DNA of 64,000 nt from contig OX327709.1 in the NCBI GenBank assembly GCA_946807835.1, forward strand, positions 23,747,501-23,811,500, written 5' to 3'. Position numbers and translations under genes: made by a program. How positions within the stretch are numbered: position 1 is the first letter of the stretch; every line of letters starts with the position of its first letter. Below, in pieces: positions 11,963-24,235 of this stretch. Origin of the DNA: Ailanthus altissimus (lineage: Eukaryota; Streptophyta; Magnoliopsida; Sapindales; Simaroubaceae). A model generated the notes under the pieces. The model was not told where the DNA came from. It did no database searches and worked only from the letters and a program-made list of their open reading frames with translations.

Positions 11963-14130
11963 GCATATACCCAATTTGAATTGGTCTTAAGAACTTTATC
12001 TTCGAACTTTCTAAATTCTAAACAAAATTTCAAACTTTCTAAATTCCTTTCCTTAAAGAAAAACGTTAGCTTAGACAAATAATATATATAATATAAGAAT
12101 CATTAATTTTAAAAAATTATAAAAGAAGAAATATTAACACTTTTATTCTTTTTTTCAATTTTTCAACATTTATTAATATGTCATGTAATTTTGTTTGAAA
12201 AATTAGTTAACTAATATATATTTAAAAACCCCCCACATTTTAAAGAATTTGGGGACTATTATTTTGTACAATATTTTAAATTGTGAATACAAATAATTAA
12301 ATTATAATATCACTCAACAAAAATAATTTTTCTTAAATATGCTTGTAATATACACGTGCGAGTACACACACACACACTATATGTGAAACACTAATATTTT
12401 TGCATGCTAGGTCAATATTACTAGTTATGGACATTAGTTATCGCAATATCTAAAGTACAATGAGAAAACTTGTTTTTCTCACCAATAAAATTATAAGAGC
12501 ATTTATATTAATGTTGTTGTAGTAAATTATGTAAAAGTAATTTTGTATGGATACTTAAAGCATATAAAATATGTAGCTAACAACAATATTATCAAACTTT
12601 CGCAGTTAATTTGAACATGACAATCCATGTTCACAAAAGAATTTTGACATAAATAATTATAACAACAACAACAACAATAATAACAATGTAAGAGTCTCAA
12701 TAATTTTTAAAAATCAAATTAATAGAGAAATAATATTTTATTTTTAATTTAGTTATACATGTGATAGCCTCGGTATAACATGTGAAAATATTATAAAAAT
12801 ATCATTTATGACACAAGAAAAGTAACACATACTTGTGTCTTTTTAATCATATAGGATATTTATGTAAATAATGAGAATTAAACATAACAAACTTTCAAAG
12901 AACATTAACATTACTTCTACACTTGAAATGTGAACAATATATCATTAATTATATAGATAGATACTCGAAGAAATATTATTACTCTCCATTTAAACTATTT
13001 ACATTCAAATTTTTTATAATATGCAATCATTTAATATTAAATAAGTTAGTAACAATTAGCTATGATACAATATTATAGTATCGGTAATAATAAGAAGAAA
13101 AAAATTAAATATAAGGACAACACATTTAATAGATAAATTAATTTATAAGATATATTGTACAGAAACAAATATAATTTATGAATTCCCCAAGTTTAATAAA
13201 ATTATAGCCTTGCATTCAATAATTTTTTTTCTTTAACTTTAAGCTGACATGTTTTTTTTATTTTTACCAAGCTTGATAAAATTAAAAAAAAAAAAAGAAC
13301 ACTACCAATCTATTTCAAAGACATATTAATTTTATTGAAAAAATTCTCTATAACTAATGTATCATAAAAAAAAATTATCTTTGACTAATTTTATTACACA
13401 TGTATAAATAACCATCTAAATACAAATATCATAATTATTGATAATATTTTTTATTACTAATATAAAAAAAATCTTATAGTAAACTAAATTTAGAAGTTAA
13501 TATTTAAAAGGAATTATCATATGTAAAGAAATCAATTCCAAAAAAAAAAAATAACAAAATTATGATGTCCTTAAAACATTTGAGAATAATATATATACAT
13601 TAAAATCAACATATAATGAAGTTAAACTTAGGTAGCCATTTTGTATTTGACATATATTAAATTAATATGATCATTAATCATTTAACAAACAACATGGTGA
13701 TCTTTCTATAATCTTTATTTTTTATTTGTAAAAAGATCAACTCAAATATAAATAGTAACACCAACATAAATTTATTCCTACAAATAAAATAACAACCAAT
13801 AAACATACAAGATTATTTGGCTTTAGAATGTTGGGTATATTTATTTTAAAAGTTATTCAATCATATGCTAAAATATGTAGTATCATAATGAAATATAAAC
13901 AAACATAATATATATTTATCTATAAATAGAGAGTAAGAAAAGGCTAACCTTAAGTATAAAGAGTATTATTCTAAAGTCAAATAGTCATTCTCCTATACAG
14001 GTAGTAATGAATTTATATGATTCAAGGATTTAACTCTATGCTCGCAGTCATTCTTCTTGATGAACACAATCACCAAAAGATCATACCATATCTCTATTGT
14101 CAAAGTTACTAAAAAACACAATATGAAAGA
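11963..14130. other. AT-rich spacer, no gene seen
   Basis: This stretch consists of very AT-rich sequence with poly-A and poly-T runs, a short (AC)n tract near 12366 and an AAC/AAT triplet run near 12661-12685. I could read no conserved protein, RNA gene or element terminus in it. Confidence 0.6.
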
Positions 14131-14360
14131 TGTTAAAGATATAAAAAAATCAAGACAATTAATTCCTACTATATATATTTTTTAATTAATATGTTATATT
14201 TAATTTCTTTATATGTATTTATGTTTCTTTATTTATATTAACCTAAAGTCTATATAAAGGCTTATTGTGTAACATTTGTCATACAACATAATATAGTAAA
14301 GATGTAGTCTTTACAATTTTTTTGTCTCTTTTTATTTTTTTTGTTGTGTTATCTTTTCTT
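14131..14360 (+). repeat. Left LTR of a TRIM-like element
   Basis: A 230-bp sequence starting tgttaaagatataaa and ending atcttttctt is repeated in the same orientation at 14798-15030 with modest divergence. It contains a TATA-like sequence (gtctatataaag) about 100 bp from its right end, as expected for an LTR promoter. A tRNA-primer-like site follows directly. Confidence 0.7.
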
Positions 14361-14797
14361 ATATGATATCAGAATTAGGCTATGATTCTTCTCAGGGCCT
14401 TTTAATCCTTTCTAAAAGTTAGTTTATGTTGCTTTATTTATCTTTTCTAATATGGAATCTTTCAACTCACTTGCACTAGCAACAATTGATATCTTGTCTC
14501 TTTACTAATGCATTTGTAATCCAGTGGTTAATTTTCTCAACGCACTTATACTCGCAACGGTTGATTTTTTTTCTCTATCAACGCGTTTGCAGTTGTAGTG
14601 ACTGATCTTCTCAACGCACTCGTTACTCTTACAACACTGACTTTCTTCTATAATGGTTGTCTCTTGCCGATAATGGTTGACCCTCTCTAACAAGATATGT
14701 CATTCACCGATAGTAATCATATCTCATCATGCACCGTTACATTTAAAAATATTCTTTTTCAAATTCAAACTTCTACCATCTTGAGTTTGAGAGAAAA

Positions 14798-15030
14798 TAT
14801 TAAAGATATAAAGAAATCAAGACAATTAATTTCTACCATATATATATATTTTATAATTAATATGCTATATTTAATTTCTTTATATATATTTATGTTTTCT
14901 TATTTATGTTAACTTAAAGTCTATATAAAAGCTTATTTTGTAACATTTGTAATACAACACAATATAGTAAAGATGTGGCCTTTACAGTTTTCTTATCTTT
15001 CTTTATTTTTCTGTTGCGTTATATTTTCTA
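14798..15030 (+). repeat. Right LTR of the TRIM-like element
   Basis: This is the second copy of the 230-bp repeat. It begins tattaaagatataaag and contains the same gtctatataaa TATA-like motif. Several substitutions and short indels separate it from the left copy, so the insertion is not recent. Confidence 0.7.
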
Positions 15031-15637
15031 ACCAAAAAAATATATTCTTCTAAAAGTATACATATATACATAGAACACTTTTATTTTCTTTTGTCTTCCT
15101 CATTCTTCCACCCCATTTCTAATGAAGGATTAGTACTATTTATATAGTAGTAGATAAGTTTTAAGGTATTAATATAAATATTAATTTAATATTATTGTAA
15201 TTTTAAATATTTTGTAACTTTATTATTAATGCATAATTTATATTTAAAATTTACAACTCTTAAAATTAATTTATTAATATAAAATTGAATTTTTAAATTT
15301 GTAACTCAAAGAGTTTTATTATTTGTATTAAGTTTTGTAACTCTTCAACTAATTTAATATATATAAAATTCGCCAAATAATAATAATATATAAATATTGT
15401 AATTCTCACATATTTAATCTAAATTTAATAATTAATTTTAAAATATTATAACCATATGTTATAATGATAATTTATTACTAAATACTATATATAAATGATG
15501 TAATTTATAAAATATTTTACAAGATTTTAAAAATCTTTTCTCTACCCTCTCGCAGAAAATTCTACTACCTAAAGTGTATTTTTAATTATCTCACTTCTTA
15601 CTATTTCTTCTCTATTTCTCCCATGACCATTTTCTTT
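15031..15637. other. AT-rich spacer, no gene seen
   Basis: The sequence is AT-rich, with runs of taatttaatatta type. I saw no coding signal or repeat boundary. Confidence 0.6.
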
Positions 15638-15744
15638 AGACACGTGTTTCCAATTTTCTATCTATAAACTTTAGAAAACGATTGAAATAAAGACACGTGT
15701 TTCTAATTTTTCTAATTGTAAACTTTAGAAAACAATTGAAATAA
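15638..15744 (+). repeat. 53-bp direct repeat carrying G-boxes
   Basis: Two adjacent copies (15638-15690 and 15691-15744) each start with agacacgtgttt and end with ttgaaataaa. Each contains the palindrome cacgtg, the core of the plant G-box bound by bZIP and bHLH factors. No intact gene is recognisable next to it, so a regulatory role is only a possibility. Confidence 0.75.
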
Positions 15745-17389
15745 ACTAAAAAAAAGAGAGAGAATTCAATGCTCATACTAAATCATAATATCATGCAAGA
15801 ATCTGATTTTCTCTAGTGCCAATCCAAAAATATTGTCGGACACATCGGTATCAAAGGTCTCATTAGTCTGTCATTGATCATTTTCACCTAACAAAACATA
15901 ACGATGCTCCAACAATTTCTCCAGCAACACCTCTATTGCAATCAGCAACTTGGTTAATTTTCTCCATCCATCCACATACTTGATCACATATATTGCAATA
16001 TTTGAAATCAGATATATTGCAATATATGAAATCTTGATTTGAAAAGGGTGAAAGATTTTCAAAGTGGGGTTGGTGTCGTTTGTTATACAAACACAAGGGT
16101 GTCTTTCATTTTCTTCATACTTTCAATCTTGTGGTAATACTTCCAAGAAATAATTTAATTTTTAACAACTCAATTATTTGAAACCCTAGAGCTTTAACTG
16201 GCCAAAGGTTTTATTTTCTGGTGGGGTTCTTTTTGTGTAGTGCTTCCAAGTCATAGCGGCCTTATTTGAAGAAGTATCAAGTGATATAACAAGAATTTGA
16301 AAGCTATTTGGAAAATGACATGCCATATCTTCTTTACAACTTGATTGAAATTTTGTGTCCACTCCTACCAAACCCTATATGTGTTTTGGTCTTAGAGTGA
16401 ATTTTAGGGTTTCTCTGCATCACTTCAAACTTTTTTTTTTTTCAGTTAATTGTCAGGTTGAGGAATCTCGTCCAATAAAATATGGTCATGATTTTGTTGA
16501 ATAGATATGTACTGATAATGTGGTACACTTCAAGCACTCATTTGTTAGAAGCTATTAGTAAGTTTAATTAATAAGATGTATTGGGGTGGGTGATTCAAAT
16601 CTCGGTTATACTCGGATCAAAGAAGAATTTAGTTTAAACTGGAGATTTTTTAAGCTAAAGAAATTTAAATTTAAATTTGTTTAATCCGATTAAAGTTATA
16701 TATACTACTAAATAACAATAATTTGATCTCGAAGAGTTTTCAGCTTAATTTGATAAATTCTACAATATCAGATCTAGCTTCTCTTTGACCAAAAACAAAA
16801 GTTAAACCCTAGCCGGTGGATCTAAATATGCATCCTTTTCTCTATTTATTTTCTTTACTTCTTTGTTTGTTTTTTTTCCATCCGACGTTCTAGTCACTCA
16901 ATCTGCCGTGCTTTCTTGGGCACTACCGTGCTCTTTGACCGTCGTTCAACCTAGGCTAGCCTACTGTTTTCGAATCTCAGCTAGGTCGAGTTCCTATGAT
17001 TTGTGTAGAATTCCTTCGGCTTGCCCATTATCTTTGACCGTGCTCCACTAGCTCACATAGCCGATCGAGTCATTGTCGTGATCCATCAATTTTGTTTGAA
17101 AATTTTGTCGAGTTATCATCAATTTAATATAAAATTTTATTTTAATTGAAATTAAATATTTTAAATTATATTAATTAAATATACGTAATGTTTATTATTC
17201 TACTTTTATTACAATTTTAATAAATTTTTATTATTATTTAATCTTTTATTTTATTTTATATAAATTACTTAAGAACATAAATTTTTAAATAATTAAATAA
17301 TTAATTAATTATAAAAAAATATTATTTTTAATAATAATAATTAAAAAAATATTAAAAATTATAAAAACAGAAAAATACTGGCTGGGCCC
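15745..17389. other. No recognisable gene; short GC-richer patch
   Basis: Short open frames at 15871-16371 on the minus strand show no family motif that I recognise. A GC-richer patch at about 16880-17085 contains repeated words such as gaccgt and ctttgaccg but no continuous coding frame. From 17100 to 17370 the DNA is almost pure A/T. Confidence 0.5.
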
Positions 17390-17399
17390 GCGACCGGAC

Positions 17400-17655
17400 G
17401 GGCGCCCAACGAGCATTTTGATCGCTGGGCACGCGCCCAACGAGCACCCAATTTAATTTATTTAATAAATAAATTTAAAAATAAAATAAATAGTTAAATA
17501 TATCTTATAAATAAATAAATTAAATATAAAATTTAATTTAAAAAAATAAAAAGGTTGAGCATATCAGTTGTACGCGCGCTTAAGACATGCGCCCAACAAT
17601 ATTTTACTTTAGCTACATGCATATGACACGCGCTTAAGGCATGCGCCCAACAAGG
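17400..17655 (+). repeat. Four copies of gcgcccaac in a GC-rich patch
   Basis: The word gcgcccaac occurs at 17402, 17433, 17589 and 17643. The first two are followed by gagca and the last two by aa. The last two also share the preceding context cgcgcttaag.catgcgccc. They stand out from AT-rich surroundings and lie just outside the MULE transposase, as subterminal repeats would. Confidence 0.65.
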
Positions 17656-18329
17656 CCCGACAAGGCTTTGCTTTGAGCGCATGCATTTTGAAGATATATA
17701 TTTTTTTCCTTCATTCTCAAAAGTACTTGTAAAATTCAAAATCTTAGATCTGCTGCCAATTTTGAAAATAAATTTGAATTTTTCATCTTTCTGTAACGAT
17801 TCAAAGATTCAGACTCAAGACGAATAGCTGAAGTTAATTCAAAGATTCAGACTCAAGATGAATAGCTGAAGTTAAAAACTAGTAAGTTTTTTATTTTAAT
17901 TATTAGTATTATTTATATTTATTGAAATAAATGTAATGGATGAAAAGTAATGAATAGATGATTAAATTCGATTATTTAGACATGCTGTTATGGTTGCACT
18001 ATGGTTGTGTGTGGCTGTATATATAGTTGTTGCTAGCCGCCGATTGGTGCGCGTCTGTGCATGGCTGCACATGTAATTATTGTTGGCCGCCGCCTTATGC
18101 GCGCACTAGTTGCAACAAGGTGCTAATGCACAACAGTCATGAGCACCGATTGTAAGAAAGTGCTCATGCGCACTACCACAACACTGTAATACCACCACCA
18201 AATATATTTATTTAATATATATATATATAAAATAAAAATATATTATATATATAAATAGTTATATATTCAATTTTATTTTTAATTTAATTATATATAATTA
18301 AATTAAAATTATGTTGTATTTTTTTTAGG

Positions 18330-20850
18330 TGGCGTTGATTATATCACAAATTTCAACCATTATATATTTTGGAGGAAGATGGAAGAGCTGTAGCGATAGT
18401 TTTGAAAGATACATGGGATATCAAAATATACATATGATTGTTCTGAAAAATATTAGATACAAAGCGTTATTGAGAAGAATTTTAGATATAAAGCGTTATT
18501 GAGAAGAATTTGTTATCTTTTAGGAGTTAATCAGGTGCATTATAAAGTAACTCTGAAGTTTGAAGTTCCTTCAAGTACCATAAAGTTGAGACCTATTCCA
18601 CTTGAAAATGATGATGATGCAATATTGTGGTTGAGCTTACAGAATAATATGGCTACACCGCTTTGTGTAACAGTAGATATTTGAGGAGCTGACAGTAATG
18701 CAGAAGCATCAAGCTAATTTGAAGGCTACGCTAAGCAATTCTCATCGACAACTTCTGTGTATATTCAAAATTCTCTGAAAGATTATCATTATTCTCCTTC
18801 GATGCTTAACGAACAACGAGGCTACACATATGACCATAGTTAGATATATAGAGTTGTTGGCGTTGATCTTAGCTATGATATTGGTGAAGATGATGATCAT
18901 GGTTACGAGGTTGATGAAGATGGTAGAAATGATGATGATAATTATAAAGAGAATGAGGATGTAAATGATGATGCTGGTGATGATGATGATGATGATGATG
19001 AGGGTTATGTTAGAGAAGAAATGGTTAAAGTAGAAAATTCATTTCATTTTTAGCCTGAAATACCACAATTTGACTTGAATGTATCAGAAAAAATTTCTTG
19101 TACTGGGATTGGTGATGTATTTGTAGGAAAATTATATAATAACAAAGATAAAATTCATGAAGTTATAAGTATGGTTGCACTGAAGGAAAAATAGAGTTTT
19201 AGAGTTTATAAATCCACCAAAGATCGTTTCGAGTTGAAATGCGATGATGACAGCTGCAAGTAGAGATTACGGGCAGTGTCGACGGAAGGGCGACATTTTT
19301 TTATTGTTAAGAGAGTAAATACAGAGCACATTTGTGTTTTGAGTCAATTACGGGATAGTCACCGGCAAGTCAAGAGCTAAATTATTGCTAAAGTAATAAA
19401 AAATAAGTTTACATCGGTCAATAGAAACTATAGGCTGAAAGACATTCAAGTAGATATACGTGAACAATTCGGTGTTCAGATGACGTATATTAATGCTTAG
19501 CGCGCTAGGGAGTGTGCATTAAAATTGATAAGATGTACTATTGAGAATTCATTTAGATTGCTTCCTGTATATAACTATGTGTTATAACAAAATAACCCGG
19601 GTATAGTTATTTATTTGAAAATTGACGCGGATAATCACTTCAAGTATTTCTTTATAGCGTTAGGACCCTGCATCAGAGGTTTTAATTCATTAATTTGACC
19701 GGTGATTGCAGTAGACGGAACATTTTTGAAAGGTTCCTATCTTGGTACAATGTTTGTGGCCGTTTGTAAAGATGAAAACAATCAGATTTATCCATTGGCT
19801 TAAAGAATTTCTGACTCAAAAAATGATATTTCTTGGGAGTGGTTTATGGTTAAACTGCGAGGAGTTATTGCAGATCATCAGAATCTTATTTTTATATCTA
19901 ATCAACATGCCAGTATTGAGATGGCTATATGGGCTGTGTTTTCTCATGCATATCATGGGTTCTGCATATATCATTTGAAAGAAAATTTGATGACAAAATA
20001 CAAGTTACCATTAGATAAGTCTAAAAAAGGGGTATACCAATTTACCTACTTCACTGCTGCCAAGGCTTATCGTGTCTATGATTTTCAATACCAATTAAAC
20101 AGATGCAACAAATGAGACTTGACATAACGAAGTATTTAAAGGAAGATGTTGGTATAGTGAGATGGGCACGATCATTTGGTGCTTTCAGAAGGTACGACAT
20201 TATGACTACTAATATTGCTGAGAGCATTAATGCAGTTGCAAAAGAAGTAAGAAAGATTTCGGTGACTAATTTGGTAGAGTAGATGTGAGAGCTAACGCAA
20301 TTGTGATTTTACCATGGACGATTGGCAGCACAAAATATGACCAATTTCTTGACGAACTGGGTACATCATAAAATCATGAAATATAACGATGACGTAAGTC
20401 GAATGACCATTTCTCCTATTGATGATTTACGATTTATAATTATGGATGGTAGAGTAAACTGGATAGTAGACATTAGCGAAAAAATATGCAGCTATCGAAA
20501 GTTTGATTATCAACAACTGCCTTATTCCCATACACTCGCCATATGTAGATACATCAGATTATCGTACGAGAGTCTTTGTTCGATTTATTACACATTTGAG
20601 ACTTTATTTGGCGTCTATAACGAGCCAATACTTCCGGTTGGTTAAGTATCGGATTGGATAGTCCCAGAGTATTTGAAAAATATGGACATTCAGCCTTCGA
20701 TAGCACTTCGTCAGTCAGGCAGACGTCGGATGAATCAAATTCTATCTCAGGGAGAGGAACCATCAAAGAATATATGTAGTCGTTGTAGGCAACATGGACA
20801 TAATTGACAAATGTGTCGAGACCCTGTACCTTTACAGAGCAGGTGATGTA
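18330..20850 (+). pseudogene. MURA-type Mutator transposase, degenerate
   Basis: Read over several frames, this is a full MULE transposase. It begins near 18350 (GGRWKSCSDSFERYMGY) and has an acidic Asp/Glu run (18870-19010). The Mutator DNA-binding domain lies at about 19190-19330 (FRVYKSTKDRFELKC). The catalytic domain starts at about 19706 with VDGTFLKGSYLGTM. Next comes ISNQHASIEMA, where the usual SD is SN, so the second catalytic aspartate appears lost. TTNIAESINAVAKE follows at about 20211. A SWIM-like motif at 20490-20560 has lost cysteines (CSY, LPY). It ends in a zinc knuckle, CSRCRQHGHN (20776 on). In-frame stops occur at about 19191, 19261, 19801 and 20280, several of them plausibly single-base changes of tryptophan codons. 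It cannot encode an active enzyme. Confidence 0.85.
18453..18510 (+). repeat. 29-bp tandem duplication in transposase remnant
   Basis: The unit ttagatacaaagcgttattg plus nine further bases is repeated once directly, with one base change. It is a small slippage-type duplication within the 5' part of the transposase remnant. Confidence 0.8.
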
Positions 20851-21310
20851 TATTCGTTTATAAACATTTACCTTATTGATATTTAATTATGTATAATATA
20901 AGGCTAATATTTAAATTTTTTTTGTTTCAGACGGATCTAAAAAAATATAGGAAAGAGTTATACTATGAGGCTTAATTATGTATGAGAGTCGAGCTTCGTC
21001 ACTTATGTAATTCAATTATTTTGTAATTCACTTATTTTGTTCCTGCACTTGTACTTTTTATTATATACTTACTTATTTTATTTTAATGCACTTGTCTTTA
21101 GTATTAATATTGATAATTTTCACAAAATTTTGACAAAATCTCCTCTATAATATGAACGATCCTAAACCTGCTATATTGAAAAAGCACACTTCTATCAAAC
21201 TGCAAAATCACTTCCGCATACATACACCCAAATCAACGCCCATAAACAATTATATTATATCAATTATACACCCAGATCAATGCATGTAAAAAAATTATAG
21301 TACAAAATAT
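20851..21310. other. Spacer between convergent MULE genes
   Basis: The transposase 3' end appears to have an intron here: gtgatgtat follows the zinc knuckle at 20843 and a ttgtttcag acceptor-like site lies at 20923-20931. The rest is AT-rich with no coding signal. Both genes would use this stretch for transcription termination. Confidence 0.45.
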
Positions 21311-24235
21311 CTATGAAACTGTGGTCCACAAATCAATGGTCATTTTATGTCTATAAAAGGTATCAATGTTAGGGAACGAGTCAAATGGTCGACCTAACAT
21401 AAGATATTCAATATACATATAGGCGAAGACGCCACAGCCCCCGCTCTTGACCTCTTGTTGCAACACATTCTCTCGGATACGAGTTACTGGCCAAGAAAAT
21501 AAATTTGGGCTTTGTATGTCCCTCAAACTATAAAATCTACACCTTTGAAGGTACAAAGGCATTGCAACACAAAGAGACTCTATAAATTTCATGATAGACT
21601 CATCTGAATGACCGTTCACGCTGGAATTATAAAGAACGATTGCAAACCGAGTAAGGTAGAGTTGCGCTACAATCCAATATTTTTGATTGATATTCAGAGG
21701 AATATATACGTACAAAAATAATTATAGCATTATTTTTAACTTAATGTTGTTACATGCACAATAAAAAGTCATTATTATTCTTAAAAAGTACCTTATTGAC
21801 CATTGCCCACAGTTTAGCGCTAAGTAACTCGGTTCTTGTTCCGAGTGCATAAGCCAACAACATTTCGAACCAGTTGTTGTTGTCTGTAGGATTGGCAGTG
21901 AAGGACGTTTGCCACATTTGTCGAATGTACTCCTAAATACAAATAAAAGATACTCGTTAAAGTCAATAATAGTTAATATACACATTCGTGAAGATGATAA
22001 TGTTATATGCACAATAAACAGGTAATATAATAGCTTACGTAGAAATATGCATCTGCAATTGTACAATCCTGTAAGTACATGTCAGAAAACGTTCTTTGAC
22101 GTAAACATAAAACCTTCAAATATTCATTTATGTGCTATAAAACATAGAATATATATAAGTTTTGATATTATTAGACAATTCACAAAATAAAAAAAGTAAA
22201 AATAAGTCCTCACCGAATCGTCAAGCCAATTTTGTAGTATCTCATTAAACCATGTGTTGTTTGGATTGAGTCTGTGCAAATGAACCCGTTGTGTTGAGTC
22301 ATTATTTTTTATCCAATCTAAAAGCTCAGCATATTTACTCTGATCAATAGGAATCAATAGTAGGTCCTACTTGTAATTCTACAAGTTTCTTCTTCACGGA
22401 CTGTTTTAACGAATTGGTATATGGACTGACTTGGGCTGTTGCCTTCTTGCGAAGGCGCCTATATCTACTTATGTTTTCACCCAATGGAGCAGGTATAATT
22501 TTTTAAGCTTGTAGGACTATCAGCAACAGGAGCAAATGACTGATGGTGAGACTCGTTGGTAGGAGCAAATGTTTGAAAGTCAGCAGCCATGAATTTGGTA
22601 CCCTACAAAACCAAACAATACCGGTTAATGTATTGACTTGTTAAATTTTGTATCCAATAAATATATTTTAGGTTTAAAACGTACTATACTCTGCCTTACA
22701 TCATCAGAGATCTTAGCTAGTTTAAGCTGTTGCATTAAAAAAGATATTTGATGCAAGATATTTTCTTCAGCCTTATCAATCTTGATCGAAAGCTCTGCGT
22801 TACCCTTATCAATCTTGATAAATATCATTGTTTCAAGATCATCCATCATCTTCCCCAGGATTTGATACTATGATATTGACGTGCCGGATTGAAACTATAC
22901 ATAAGGTATTATAATCAATTTTCACAAGCTAATACTAATCAATAACATAAGCATCAGATAATACAAGGAAAAAAAATTAAATTATTATACCATTGATTCA
23001 ATTGCTGGCGGGGCTTCAAATTCATAGAGATGCTGCAGATTATCGGTGAATTGGGTGTCCGGGATATCAACTGTCTCCAACTTAAGACTCTCTTTCCATT
23101 TTCCCGATGGAATGCAAACGTTTACCGCAGCGCGATAGTCCACAGTCTTATCATGTTTGCGGGGTACCAACTTCCTATGAACCTCCAAAGTTTTTATAAT
23201 ATTTTAGATTTATTAATTATTCTTAGAAAATATAATACAAATTATAAGGAAGTTATATATATTTTTTATTGAACATAAAAGCGTACCCCAACACTATCGA
23301 AGAGGACATCTACGTGGCTTTTGTATAATTGGGTGCTCATGTCAGACCAATTTAGAATACGAGAAAAATAGTCTCTATTCCTATTGGCAAACAGCTCCCT
23401 ACACATCGGGATCGCCTTGTAGATCCACACCTAAGATGATAATAAATTTAAAAATTACAATGTCAATAAAATAAAATTTTCTCTATCCTAATATAATAAT
23501 GAATCAAAAAGATAGAATTACTTACAAAAAATGCATGACAAAATGAGTATAAGTTGTATGATTCTTTATCTCCAGCGCCTGCTTTTTTGACCTTCGCTAA
23601 CTTTTTAATTGGAGCCATGCATAAACTATTGTAGAGTCCAATCCACGCAATCGTGCCCTAAGGATAGACATTAAACTTATCTAAATTATCTATGAGACAA
23701 AGTACAAAATATTGCATGATTCTATTCCGATCACGTGGCATTATCAATTTATGAAATACATAAAATAGATACATTTTTACTGCATCTACATCATCGTCAA
23801 ATGTAAAGCTCACAAACCACAGATCTAAATCCTTGTAAGTCAATTGACTTCTACCCGAAAAATATTTATGGCATAGTCTATCACCTAACCCACTTACTAT
23901 AAGATAATCCCCCATCCTCAAATCAGTAATCAAATAAAAATCTTGACGAGAGAATCTAATACGTCTTTTACCTATATAGGACCATAATTCTTCATATAAA
24001 TTTTTTGTATGCACACAACTTAATAAAATCTCATGTGCTAAAATAACTGAGAATGGAATATCTGATACATCCAATAAACTACCAAAACATGTAGTTCTAA
24101 ATATTTCTACCTGTCTCGAAATCAATTTATATTTTATATTTTGTATTACCCATAACTTTGAGTAAGGATATACGTTCGCTCAGTATAAATATTTTTTGAC
24201 AATTACGTATTCTTTTATGACATTCTCCTTCCTGA
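21311..24235 (-). pseudogene. DUF1985 and Ulp1-like (C48) protease gene of the MULE
   Basis: Coding blocks on the minus strand are separated by intron-like gaps. At 24235-23658 and 23640-23570 the DUF1985 domain is readable (EIFRTTCFGSLLDV, SYNLYSFCHAFFV), continuing at 23430-23290 (WIYKAIP). Linker blocks lie at 23190-22985, 22850-22690 and 22560-22220. The C-terminal blocks at 22100-21780 and 21715-21311 form the Ulp1-like cysteine peptidase domain, with YIPLNINQKYWIVAQ, LYNSS and SGGCGVFAYMYIEYLM. Ulp1 family enzymes cleave SUMO-type modifiers with a His-Asp-Cys triad. Here the His position reads Tyr (KYW for HW) and the Asp position reads Asn, while Cys is kept. There is a stop near 24180. 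This is a decayed KI-type MULE passenger gene, probably inactive as a protease. Confidence 0.75.

Larger units (their letters stand above)
14131..15030 (+). mobile_element. TRIM-like miniature LTR retrotransposon (0.9 kb)
   Basis: Two direct terminal repeats of about 230 bp enclose only some 437 bp of non-coding DNA. Next to the left repeat (14364 on) is tgatatcagaa, close to the usual plant primer site for initiator methionine tRNA (tggtatcagagc). Before the right repeat is a purine-rich tract (gagagaaaa, 14789-14797). LTRs, a primer site, a polypurine tract and no genes in under 1 kb define a TRIM element, mobilised in trans by other elements. A clear target duplication was not found. A strongly deleted copia element is the alternative. 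Confidence 0.65.

Noticed and set aside
16863..17051. 62-codon plus-strand open frame in a GC-richer patch
   Set aside because: No recognisable motif, no continuation on either side, and the frame seems to follow from GC composition.
20322..20645. 107-codon open frame as a separate gene
   Set aside because: It is part of the MULE transposase remnant (region before and including the SWIM-like motif), opened by neighbouring stops.
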